Shown one piece after another: positions 1 through 5,485 of a stretch of 23,347 bases of DNA. The DNA is from Oscillospiraceae bacterium. Lineage in GTDB: Bacteria; Bacillota; Clostridia; Oscillospirales; Oscillospiraceae. The notes beneath the pieces were generated by a model, which worked only from the letters and a program-made list of their open reading frames with translations, did not search any database and was not told where the DNA came from. The stretch is taken from contig JAHHSE010000008.1 of NCBI GenBank assembly GCA_020025395.1, positions 1 to 23,347 of the forward strand. Direction: 5' to 3'. Positions within the stretch are counted from its first letter, which is position 1; every line of letters begins with the position of its first letter. The translations under genes and the position numbers were made by a program.

Positions 1-14
1 AAATACATCCCTGT

Positions 15-632
15 TCACCGTCCTTTGATAATCAGTTTGTGTTTGCAGCACAAATCGTCCAGATCACTGGCGGTGGCGGCGGGGATTCGGAGGGCTCCGC
101 CGCAGGTGCCGCAGATCAGGTCCACGGCGCTGTACCCCACCTTCAGGCTCCATCCGTCCGCCCCGCAGGTACAGGTCACCCCATGGGGACGGGAGGCGAT
201 CTCCTTCAGCTCCCCCAGGATCTCCTCCATAATAATGTTGTTGAGGAAGACCCCAGGCTCCTCCCCCTCCGCCGGCTCGTCCGGGGGCAGCTGGTCAGCC
301 GCCTCCTCCAGACGGCGGACCGCGGCAAAGACCGCCTCCTCCTCCCCCGCGTAAAAGCAGTCCAGCCCGCTGGCAGAGCAGGAGAGGGCAATGGCCTTTT
401 GATGGAGAAGGGCATCCAGAGAGCAGGTCACCTGATGATCCTTTCCACAGGAGATGCAGGGGACGGTGATCTGCACCCGGTTTTCCAGAGGCCGGATCTT
501 TATCTCTGATTTTCCGCAGGGGCAGGCCGCCCGGCTGGAGGCGGCGGTCAAAGAGAAAACACTGCGCTCCACAATGACGCTTTGACGGCAGGCCGGGCAG
601 ATCCAGGCCAGGGTGCGGGAGGGTTCCTTCAT
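15..632 (-). CDS. Cys-rich protein of unknown function (possible zinc ribbons)
   Basis: I do not recognise a family for this 205-residue protein. It has many paired cysteines: CPAC at 12-15, CPCG at 37-40, CISCGK at 59-64, CTCG at 154-157, CGTCG at 174-178 and CC at 195-196. These look like two or more treble-clef or zinc-ribbon knuckles separated by an acidic, Glu/Pro-rich linker at about 97-127. No signal peptide or membrane segment is visible, so a cytosolic protein is likely. The ATG at 632 follows AAAGGAG with an 8-base gap, and the reading frame is complete. It is transcribed divergently from spoVAD, so a sporulation link is possible but unproven. Metal binding is inferred from the cysteine pattern only. 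Confidence 0.75.
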   Translation of the reverse strand: MKEPSRTLAWICPACRQSVIVERSVFSLTAASSRAACPCGKSEIKIRPLENRVQITVPCISCGKDHQVTCSLDALLHQKAIALSCSASGLDCFYAGEEEAVFAAVRRLEEAADQLPPDEPAEGEEPGVFLNNIIMEEILGELKEIASRPHGVTCTCGADGWSLKVGYSAVDLICGTCGGALRIPAATASDLDDLCCKHKLIIKGR

Positions 633-755
633 GGTGTGGGCTCCTTTCGTAACCGCTCAATCCTTTGTTCGCCCGCTCTGTCAGGCAAAGATACACATTG
701 GCTCAGAAGGGCGGCTTTCCTTCCGGCCGCCTGTCCTGATGTCCGAATATGTTCT

Positions 756-761
756 ATTATA
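756..761 (-). promoter_or_regulatory. Candidate -10 box for the Cys-rich unknown gene
   Basis: A perfect TATAAT is read on the minus strand here, about 120 bases upstream of the Cys-rich gene start. The hexamer 17 bases upstream (TAGCCA) is a poor -35 match, so the promoter is weak or needs help. It lies within the divergent gap that also holds the spoVAD promoter. Confidence 0.35.
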
Positions 762-765
762 CCCC

Positions 766-795
766 TGAAAAAGTTCTTTGGCTACCCTCATATTT
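766..795 (+). promoter_or_regulatory. Candidate sigma-G-like promoter of spoVAD-spoVAE
   Basis: TGAAAA at 766-771 is followed after 17 bases by CATATTT at 789-795. The forespore sigma-G pattern is roughly TGMATA, then CATNNTA, so each element has one mismatch. It sits about 50 bases before the spoVAD start, and spoVA operons are classic sigma-G targets, which fits. Evidence is motif similarity plus position only. Confidence 0.4.
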
Positions 796-844
796 TCTAA
801 AAAACCTGAAATACTATTCTTGAATTCTAGCAGGGAGTGGTATT

Positions 845-1852
845 GTGGAACGGAAAAAGCTGGGCGCGCAGTCAATACGCTTTGCCCATCCGCCCATCCT
901 CTTGGCCTCGGCCAATGTGGTGGGAAAAAAGGAAGGGGAAGGGCCTCTGGCCTCCACCTTCGATCTCATTGGTCAGGATGACAAGTTTGGACAGAACAGC
1001 TGGGAAAAGGCGGAGAGTGAGATGCAGAAAATCGCCTTAAATACGGCCTTGACCAAGGCCGCCCTCTCCACCTCCCACCTGGACTATCTGCTGGCGGGGG
1101 ACCTTCTCAACCAGTGCATCTCCTCCTCCTTTGCCGCCAGAGGGCAGGATATCCCCTTTTTGGGGCTGTACGGAGCCTGTTCAACCATGGGAGAAAGCCT
1201 TCTTATGGCTGCCATGCTGCTGGACGGCGGTTTTGGGCAGTACGCGGCGGCCGTGACCTCCTCCCACTTCTGTTCAGCGGAACGGCAGTATCGGACCCCG
1301 CTTCAGTACGGAGGGCAGCGGACCCCCACCGCCCAATGGACCGCCACCGCCGCCGGGGCGGTTATCCTGGGCACCGAAGGAGAGGGACCCAGGGTCACAG
1401 GCTGTACGGTGGGGAAGATCGTGGACAAGGGGATTACCGATGCCGCCAACATGGGGGCCGCCATGGCTCCTGCCGCCTATGAAACCCTGCGGACCCATTT
1501 TCAGGACACCGGACGCTCCCCCTCCTACTACGATCTCATCGTTACCGGGGATCTGGGAAAGCTGGGCAGTGAGATTGTCCGGGAATTTTTTCACAAGGAC
1601 GGAGTGGACCTTCATCACCATCATGACTGCGGCCTGCTCCTCTTTGATCTGGAGGGACAGGATGTCCACTGCGGCGGCTCCGGCTGCGGCTGTGCCGCCG
1701 CCGTTCTCACCGGATTTCTCCTGGATGGAATCCGGCGGGGAAAATGGAAAAAGATCCTCTTTTGTCCCACCGGCGCCCTCCTCTCTCCTACCTCTACCAT
1801 GCAGGGAGAGAGTATCCCCGCCATCTGTCACGCGGTTTCCATCGAAGGATAA
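845..1852 (+). CDS. spoVAD: Stage V sporulation protein AD
   Basis: SpoVAD is part of the SpoVA complex, which moves calcium-dipicolinate into the forespore; SpoVAD itself binds dipicolinate. The 335-residue product has the thiolase-like fold of the family. Recognisable stretches are the N-terminal FAHPPILLASANVVGKKEGEGPL-type segment, GLYGACSTMGES at about 107-118, the HHHHD run near 260 and the C-terminal LLSPTSTMQGESIPAI segment. Length is typical. The start is GTG at 845, with AGGGAG about 8 bases upstream. The next gene, spoVAE, begins 10 bases after the stop and its ribosome binding site overlaps the stop codon, so the two are probably translationally coupled. spoVAC, which usually precedes spoVAD, is not here. 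Confidence 0.96.
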   Translation: MERKKLGAQSIRFAHPPILLASANVVGKKEGEGPLASTFDLIGQDDKFGQNSWEKAESEMQKIALNTALTKAALSTSHLDYLLAGDLLNQCISSSFAARGQDIPFLGLYGACSTMGESLLMAAMLLDGGFGQYAAAVTSSHFCSAERQYRTPLQYGGQRTPTAQWTATAAGAVILGTEGEGPRVTGCTVGKIVDKGITDAANMGAAMAPAAYETLRTHFQDTGRSPSYYDLIVTGDLGKLGSEIVREFFHKDGVDLHHHHDCGLLLFDLEGQDVHCGGSGCGCAAAVLTGFLLDGIRRGKWKKILFCPTGALLSPTSTMQGESIPAICHAVSIEG

Positions 1853-1862
1853 GGAGTTTGCT

Positions 1863-2219
1863 ATGGAATATTTCAATGCCTTTCTCTGCGGAGGGATCCT
1901 CTGTGCCATCGGTCAGCTCCTTTTGGACAAGACCCGCCTTACCCCCGCCCGCATTCTGGTTCTCTATGTCACCTCCGGGGTGATCTTAGGGGGGCTTGGC
2001 CTCTATAAATATATTGCGGAGTGGGGGGGCGCCGGGGCCACCATCCCGCTCACCGGCTTTGGCTACGCCCTGGCCAAGGGCGTTTATCAGGCAGTGGCGG
2101 AAAAGGGTCTGGCCGGGGCCTTCTCCGGGGGAATCACCGCCACCGCCGCCGGAATCACCGCCGCCATCTTTTTCGGTTTTCTGGTGGCCGTGATCTTTCA
2201 GCCCAAATCCAAGTCATAG
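1863..2219 (+). CDS. spoVAE: Stage V sporulation protein AE (membrane subunit)
   Basis: This 118-residue, strongly hydrophobic protein has about three to four membrane spans. It matches the SpoVAE (SpoVAEb) family: an N-terminal segment ending LLLDKTRLTPARILV, a glycine-rich second span and the block TGFGYALAKGVYQAV followed by GLAGAFSGGITATAAGI. SpoVAE works with SpoVAC and SpoVAD in the forespore inner membrane in dipicolinate uptake and release. The start is ATG at 1863, preceded by AAGGAG at 1851-1856 within the end of spoVAD. The same frame is open much further upstream, but that part runs through spoVAD in another frame and is not used. The gene ends 120 bases before a hairpin terminator. 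Confidence 0.95.
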   Translation: MEYFNAFLCGGILCAIGQLLLDKTRLTPARILVLYVTSGVILGGLGLYKYIAEWGGAGATIPLTGFGYALAKGVYQAVAEKGLAGAFSGGITATAAGITAAIFFGFLVAVIFQPKSKS

Positions 2220-2339
2220 CCACAGGACCTTCCGCCCGGAAGAAAGCCGCGGCGCCCGGTCCGTTTGATCCAGCCCCACGGATCTCCTCTTCTTTCGGAC
2301 CGTCGGTCTGGGCTCTGCCTCTTCATCCTGTCAAAGGAG

Positions 2340-2380
2340 AAAAATCGGGAGACTGACAAACATCAGTCTCCCGGTCTTTC
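2340..2380. terminator. Bidirectional intrinsic terminator between spoVAE and the flavodoxin gene
   Basis: A perfect 11-bp stem (CGGGAGACTGA at 2346-2356, its complement at 2363-2373) encloses a 6-base loop. On the minus strand the stem is followed by ATTTTTC, a good U-tract for ending the flavodoxin operon. On the plus strand it is followed by GTCTTTC, weaker, but placed to end spoVAE. The rest of the 2220-2431 gap holds nothing I can support. Confidence 0.85.
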
Positions 2381-2431
2381 TGAACAGCGGTTTTATAAAG
2401 AGACCATGGCAGTCTCTGATTCCTGAACCAA

Positions 2432-2854
2432 TCAGGCCAAAGCTGCACCCAGCTGCCTGCAGGAGGCCAGGGCGTCATCATCAGGAGCTTCCTGGCAAAT
2501 GACATAGTCACAGGCCAGATTGGCGCCCGCACTCTGGCAGCTCTCCTCCCAATTTCTCATCCATTCTCCATCCCCCCAGCCGTAGGAGCCGAACAAAGCG
2601 ATCTTCTTGCCGCTCAGACCGGGCACACAGGCGCTGAACATGGGCTCAAACTCATATTCCTCCAGCACCTCGGAACCCATAGAGGGGCAGCCAAAGGCGA
2701 TGGCGTCATAGGAACCCATCATGTCGGCGGAAAAGCCGGAGCAATTGGTCAGCAGGACCTCCGCTCCCTTTTCCTTCGCTCCCTCTGCCACGGCATTGGC
2801 CATGGCCTCTGTATTCCCGGTTCCGCTCCAATAAACAACTGCAACACGACTCAT
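2432..2854 (-). CDS. Flavodoxin (short-chain)
   Basis: Flavodoxins are small FMN proteins that carry low-potential electrons and replace ferredoxin when iron is scarce. This 140-residue protein has the phosphate-binding loop SGTGNTE at 10-16, and FMN-contact loops GCPSMGSE near 55-62 and SYGWGDGEWM near 89-98. The length is that of the short-chain clostridial type. The ATG at 2854 follows AAGGAAG. It is the last gene of a minus-strand operon (DUF2325, DUF3793, flavodoxin), 30 bases after the DUF3793 stop, and ends at a strong hairpin terminator. The operon leader carries the palindrome also found at feoA, consistent with iron control (inference). Confidence 0.96.
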   Translation of the reverse strand: MSRVAVVYWSGTGNTEAMANAVAEGAKEKGAEVLLTNCSGFSADMMGSYDAIAFGCPSMGSEVLEEYEFEPMFSACVPGLSGKKIALFGSYGWGDGEWMRNWEESCQSAGANLACDYVICQEAPDDDALASCRQLGAALA

Positions 2855-2884
2855 AATCCATTTCTTCCTTTCAGATTCAATCTA

Positions 2885-3436
2885 TCAACCAGCTACGGTC
2901 AGCCGTTCGATGCTTTTTCCCTGCTCCCAAAGGGAGCAGTAGACCGCTGTACATTTCCTGTACCTGGCGAAGGTCTTTTTGGCCTCCGCCTCGTCTCCAT
3001 AGACCTTCCAGCAGCCCACGCACTTGTGTCCGCAGGCCTTATTTTCGATAAAGCCCCAGACATCCTCAGGAGGATAGCCCAAAAACAGGCCGATCTCATG
3101 GGGAAACTCCCCCTCCTCCTTCAGTCGTCCCATCAGCCTCGCAATGCAGGAGCTGACGCGGATGTCCTGATATCCCTGCCCTTCCAGAACGGAGACGGCC
3201 CTCTCATCCTCAAGCACCTTCTCTATGGCCTTGGGCCGGAAGACATAGATGAGGGCCCGATCCTTTTTTCGACAGAGGGGAAGCACCCGAAGTCCCTTGG
3301 GAACCAAAATGTGATTTGCATGGCGGATATCGTCCTTGAGTTCTTCCGCGGAGCGATAGGCGCAGGAAAACATACTTCCGGCCTTCATCCCCGCCAAGGT
3401 GGGGGAACAGTGGAGAATCAACAGTTTTTCAGACAT
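2885..3436 (-). CDS. DUF3793 family protein
   Basis: The product matches the clostridial DUF3793 family, whose function is unknown: an N-terminal SEKLLILHCSPTLAGMKAGS segment and the hallmark FPHEIGLFLGYPPEDVWGF at about 111-129. It is Cys-rich, with a C-x3-C-x2-C group near 135-142 (CGHKCVGC) and a further C-x4-C near 162-167, which could bind a metal or an Fe-S cluster (inference). I chose the ATG at 3436 because a GGGGGG tract sits 6 bases upstream; an ATG at 3442 in the same frame touches that tract and is less likely. It lies between DUF2325 and flavodoxin with short gaps, so the three are one transcript. A redox role alongside flavodoxin is suggested by context only. Confidence 0.9.
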   Translation of the reverse strand: MSEKLLILHCSPTLAGMKAGSMFSCAYRSAEELKDDIRHANHILVPKGLRVLPLCRKKDRALIYVFRPKAIEKVLEDERAVSVLEGQGYQDIRVSSCIARLMGRLKEEGEFPHEIGLFLGYPPEDVWGFIENKACGHKCVGCWKVYGDEAEAKKTFARYRKCTAVYCSLWEQGKSIERLTVAG

Positions 3437-3447
3437 ACGCATCCCCC

Positions 3448-3726
3448 CTATCGGATATGCTCATCCAAAATGCTGCGGAGCGCCGACATTGAACTGGTAT
3501 GGCACCGGGCCACATTCACATTTTGTCCTTTCACGCTGTTCAGCGCACAGCTCACCATCTTGTGGGAAACCGTGTTGGTAAAGAGGACCAGCAGATCGGG
3601 GCTGCCAATATTCCGCAGGGCACTGCACATCTGTATGATCACCTTGGCAGAACAGTTATACTCTTGACATAATTCCTTGTAACGGCGTATCATACATTCA
3701 TTTCCGCCCACAATCACAACACTCAT
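3448..3726 (-). CDS. DUF2325 domain protein
   Basis: This 92-residue protein is a stand-alone DUF2325 domain. It starts with the typical SVVIVGGNE strand and glycine turn, has IGSPDLLVLFTNTVSHKMV in the middle, and ends with a CHTSSMSAL block. The biochemical function of DUF2325 is not established. The protein has six cysteines (11, 20, 25, 34, 60, 75). The ATG at 3726 has AGGAGAGG about 9 bases upstream. It is the first gene of the operon with DUF3793 and flavodoxin; its 5' leader contains a GTTAGC-N4-GCTAAC palindrome, and a pair of direct repeats lies upstream of its promoter. A sensory or redox-linked role is inference. Confidence 0.92.
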   Translation of the reverse strand: MSVVIVGGNECMIRRYKELCQEYNCSAKVIIQMCSALRNIGSPDLLVLFTNTVSHKMVSCALNSVKGQNVNVARCHTSSMSALRSILDEHIR

Positions 3727-3749
3727 GTCAGATTTCCTCTCCTTCGAAG

Positions 3750-3765
3750 GTTAGCACTCGCTAAC
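3750..3765. promoter_or_regulatory. Palindromic operator copy 1 (flavodoxin operon leader)
   Basis: GTTAGCACTCGCTAAC is a perfect 6-bp inverted repeat around ACTC. It lies about 25 bases upstream of the DUF2325 start and about 40-55 bases downstream of the predicted transcription start, so a bound protein would act as a roadblock. Related 16-mers occur at 4949-4964 and 5345-5360, both next to iron-related genes. A DtxR/IdeR/MntR-type metal repressor is the most likely binder (inference). Confidence 0.7.
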
Positions 3766-3811
3766 TTATTGGTAAAAAAATAAATTCTTCCGGATGTCAG
3801 AGAATGTATAT

Positions 3812-3840
3812 ATCATACAGGGATTTCCAGGCCTGTTCCG
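3812..3840 (-). promoter_or_regulatory. Candidate activator-dependent promoter of the DUF2325-DUF3793-flavodoxin operon
   Basis: The -10 box TATGAT (3812-3817, minus strand) continues as TATGATATATA, identical over 11 bases to the feoA -10 region. The -35 position (3835-3840) reads CGGAAC, a poor match. A weak -35 directly beside a pair of direct repeats is the layout expected of a promoter needing an AraC-type activator. Confidence 0.5.
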
Positions 3841-3877
3841 CTCCAAACAGACGGAATCCTGCTCCAAACAGACAGAA
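3840..3877. repeat. Tandem direct repeat, 17 bp with 21-bp period: candidate AraC-family half-sites
   Basis: GCTCCAAACAGACGGAA (3840-3856) is repeated as GCTCCAAACAGACAGAA (3861-3877), 16 of 17 bases identical, with a 4-base gap. The 21-bp period is two helical turns, the same geometry as the araI1-araI2 half-sites of AraC. The pair abuts the -35 region of the DUF2325 operon and lies just past the end of the araC-type gene. Binding by that regulator is inference. Confidence 0.65.
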
Positions 3878-3893
3878 GAATCCCTTCTTTGGA

Positions 3894-4835
3894 TCATATC
3901 AGAAAATTCTCCGGCTCTGTGGGCGCGTTTCGGTAGTCCTTGGGCGTCATCCCTGTGACCGCCTTAAAAGCCCCCGCGAATTTGCTTGGATTGTCGTAGC
4001 CGTGGAGGCCTGCAATCTCCAAAATGGTCCGATCGGACTGTGCCAGAAGCCTGGCCGCCGACTGCATCTTCTGCACCCGAATCAGGTTGGAAACGGAGAT
4101 TCCATACACGCCTTTGACGGCGCATTTGATCTGGGTCCTGGATACATGAAAGATCTCCGCCAACTGCTCCAGAGTGACTTTCTCCTCCATATGGGCGCTT
4201 AAATAGGCCGAAACCCCTTTCGCCAGACTGGTCTGATGGCGGGAGAAGCGCCGCTGGGAAAATTCATCGGTTTGAAGATCAATGCCGGACAAAAACAGCA
4301 TAAGCTCCAGGATCTTCACCTTGAGATACCCCGGTCGGATGGAGTCCGGCACAGTATAAAGCTCCTCGAATATATGGGAGATGGAGGGCGTGGAGCGAGC
4401 CACATAGGGGACTGAGCCTGTACAGAATTTCTGAAGCAGGGTTTCCGGCTCCACATTCACATCCTCCAGAAGGCAGGAGAGACATCGGGGGGCCTGATCC
4501 ACGGACAGAACCACGGTAATCCCATGGTAATGGCTGAGGGGGTATTGCAGGACTGACACCCCCTTCTCCGGTCGGCAGATACAGAGATCGCCAGGGCCGA
4601 TGTAATAGAGCGCCTCCCCGGCCCGTCCCTCCATACGGCCCTCCCGGCAGTGACGGATTTCAAACACCCGCTCTGAGCATTCCTTGCGGACGGTGTGCTT
4701 CCTGCCGTGTATCTCTTCATATATGAGGTCAATCCCCGGAAAAACCGAGTAGCCCTTCCTCTCTCCCACCCAATCCGTCGGGGGAAAAAGAGGACATTCC
4801 CTTTTCTCACATGGCCCTGAACATATTTCTTCCAT
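3894..4835 (-). CDS. AraC-family transcriptional regulator
   Basis: This is a two-domain regulator of about 313 residues. The C-terminal 100 residues form the AraC double helix-turn-helix: VTLEQLAEIFHVSRTQIK as first helix pair and ILEIAGLHGYDNPSKFAGAFK leading to TGMTPKDYR as the second. The N-terminal half resembles the sensor domain of clostridial PchR-like regulators (FEIRHCREGR, IGPGDLCI, YPLSHYHG). Near the N-terminus lies a C-x3-C-x4-C cluster (CSGPCEKREC) that could sense metal or redox state; this is inference. I chose the ATG at 4835 because GGAAGGG lies 9-10 bases upstream; an in-frame ATG at 4844 leaves no room for a binding site. Flanked by feoA and the flavodoxin operon, it is a plausible activator of the latter. 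Confidence 0.93.
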   Translation of the reverse strand: MEEICSGPCEKRECPLFPPTDWVGERKGYSVFPGIDLIYEEIHGRKHTVRKECSERVFEIRHCREGRMEGRAGEALYYIGPGDLCICRPEKGVSVLQYPLSHYHGITVVLSVDQAPRCLSCLLEDVNVEPETLLQKFCTGSVPYVARSTPSISHIFEELYTVPDSIRPGYLKVKILELMLFLSGIDLQTDEFSQRRFSRHQTSLAKGVSAYLSAHMEEKVTLEQLAEIFHVSRTQIKCAVKGVYGISVSNLIRVQKMQSAARLLAQSDRTILEIAGLHGYDNPSKFAGAFKAVTGMTPKDYRNAPTEPENFLI

Positions 4836-4871
4836 CCATTTCATCCCTTCCGTTTGATCTTTACATAAAAG

Positions 4872-4906
4872 GAAGGGGAGACGCGGGACAACTGCGCCTC
4901 CCCTTC
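4872..4906 (-). other. Hairpin in the leader of the AraC-type gene
   Basis: A 9-bp stem (GAAGGGGAG with CTCCCCTTC) encloses a further CGC/GCG pairing. On the minus strand it is followed by CTTTTATG, a short U-tract. It lies 30-70 bases upstream of the regulator start. It could be a leader attenuator, or a weak second terminator for feoA read-through. Confidence 0.4.
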
Positions 4907-4948
4907 TGCCTCTGTATGCGAATCCGTTTCCCCATGCGCCGGAATGCG

Positions 4949-4964
4949 GTTAACTCATGCTAAC
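4949..4964. promoter_or_regulatory. Palindromic operator copy 2 (upstream of the AraC-type gene)
   Basis: GTTAACTCATGCTAAC matches the GTTAGC-N4-GCTAAC palindrome with a single mismatch in the left arm. It lies about 115 bases upstream of the regulator start and just past the feoA terminator, where the regulator promoter should be. No convincing -35/-10 pair is visible beside it. Confidence 0.5.
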
Positions 4965-4969
4965 CCCAT

Positions 4970-4999
4970 GGAAAAAACGACCCATGGGTCGTTTTTTCC
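4970..4999. terminator. Bidirectional intrinsic terminator downstream of feoA
   Basis: This is a perfect 30-bp palindrome: six As, CGACC, a CATG loop, GGTCG, then six Ts, capped by GG/CC. It follows the feoA stop by 40 bases. The symmetric A6/T6 tracts make it usable in both directions. Confidence 0.85.
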
Positions 5000-5039
5000 G
5001 TCTCTCCCGGCTCCTGTCCTTCCGCAGGGCGGCGGAGAG

Positions 5040-5252
5040 TCAGATGAAGATGGCTCCTGCCAGCTGATTATCGATGTTGTACCGGCCATCCTTGATGGAA
5101 ACCACACAGCTGCCCTTTTTGCGAGAGACCACAGTGATGGCTTCCCCGCTGAAGCAGCCCAGAGAAAACAGAAAGGCATCCATTTCTTCGTCCTCGGTCT
5201 CGATACTTTTGACGATGTATTCCTTTCCCTCTTCTGCCTCCAACAAGTTCAT
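5040..5252 (-). CDS. feoA: FeoA-type protein (ferrous iron transport accessory)
   Basis: The 70-residue product has the SH3-like FeoA fold: MNLLEAEEGKEYIVKSI, a central LGCFSGEAITVVS turn, and the ending DGRYNIDNQLAGAIFI, matching the usual finish where FeoA sheets close. FeoA is a small cytosolic partner of the FeoB ferrous-iron permease. I chose the ATG at 5252 because AGGTGA lies 5 bases upstream and the length fits the family. The frame is open to a TTG at 5342, but no ribosome binding site precedes it and that start would sit at the operator. No feoB is adjacent, so it is free-standing in this window. A strong promoter with an overlapping operator lies upstream, and a terminator downstream, making it a single-gene unit. 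Confidence 0.88.
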   Translation of the reverse strand: MNLLEAEEGKEYIVKSIETEDEEMDAFLFSLGCFSGEAITVVSRKKGSCVVSIKDGRYNIDNQLAGAIFI

Positions 5253-5289
5253 TTGTATCACCTGCTTCCCATTCTCTTCCTCCATGCTC

Positions 5290-5317
5290 AAAAAGAACCC
5301 ATCCTCCCTTGAGGATG
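5290..5317 (-). promoter_or_regulatory. Terminator-like hairpin in the feoA leader
   Basis: On the minus strand, CATCCTC-AAGG-GAGGATG forms a 7-bp stem with a 4-base loop, followed by GGTTCTTTTTG. It lies in the roughly 110-base leader between the predicted transcription start and the feoA ATG. It may act as an attenuator; the stem is short, so confidence is limited. Confidence 0.35.
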
Positions 5318-5340
5318 TGCTCTTCCCTTCCATGGCACTC

Positions 5341-5364
5341 AAAAGTTAGCGATTACTAACTTTT
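5341..5364. promoter_or_regulatory. Palindromic operator copy 3 (feoA promoter)
   Basis: AAAAGTTAG-CGATTA-CTAACTTTT is an inverted repeat with perfect 9-bp arms. Its core GTTAGCGATTACTAAC matches the operators at 3750 and 4949. It begins 5 bases after the -10 box, so it covers the transcription start, a classic repressor position. A DtxR-family iron-dependent repressor is the natural candidate (inference). It does not resemble the Firmicute Fur box. Confidence 0.75.
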
Positions 5365-5368
5365 ATAT

Positions 5369-5397
5369 ATCATATCCCTCCCCTCCCCCTTTGTCAA
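5369..5397 (-). promoter_or_regulatory. Promoter of feoA (sigma-A type)
   Basis: TTGACA (5392-5397) and TATGAT (5369-5374) on the minus strand are separated by exactly 17 bases. The -35 is a perfect match and the -10 differs by one base. This is one of the strongest promoters in the window, and it has the palindromic operator over its start site. Confidence 0.85.
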
Positions 5398-5430
5398 GTC
5401 TTCCACCGCACATTTTTATGGGGAGGGGAG

Positions 5431-5456
5431 CTTCTCCCGGCCTACGCCGGGAGGAA
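5431..5456 (-). terminator. Hairpin downstream of recD2
   Basis: CTCCCGGC-CTAC-GCCGGGAG is a perfect 8-bp stem with a 4-base loop, extended outward by near-complementary CTT/AAG. It lies 33 bases after the recD2 stop. No U-tract follows on the minus strand, so it may be a weak terminator or an RNA-stability hairpin. Confidence 0.5.
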
Positions 5457-5485
5457 GACGGCGGCCGCGGGAACCAAGGCGCTGC

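Noticed and set aside
1440..1862. Upstream extension of the spoVAE frame
   Set aside because: It overlaps spoVAD in another frame; the ATG at 1863 has an ideal AAGGAG and gives the normal family length.
3751..3764. TTAGCACTCGCTAA resembles a CIRCE half-site (TTAGCACTC)
   Set aside because: The second arm and the 9-base spacer of CIRCE are absent, and the sequence is better explained by the 16-bp palindrome shared with the feoA and araC-type regions.
5253..5342. N-terminal extension of FeoA from a TTG at 5342
   Set aside because: No ribosome binding site precedes it, it would start at the operator, and the extra 30 residues are not typical of FeoA; the ATG at 5252 has AGGTGA.
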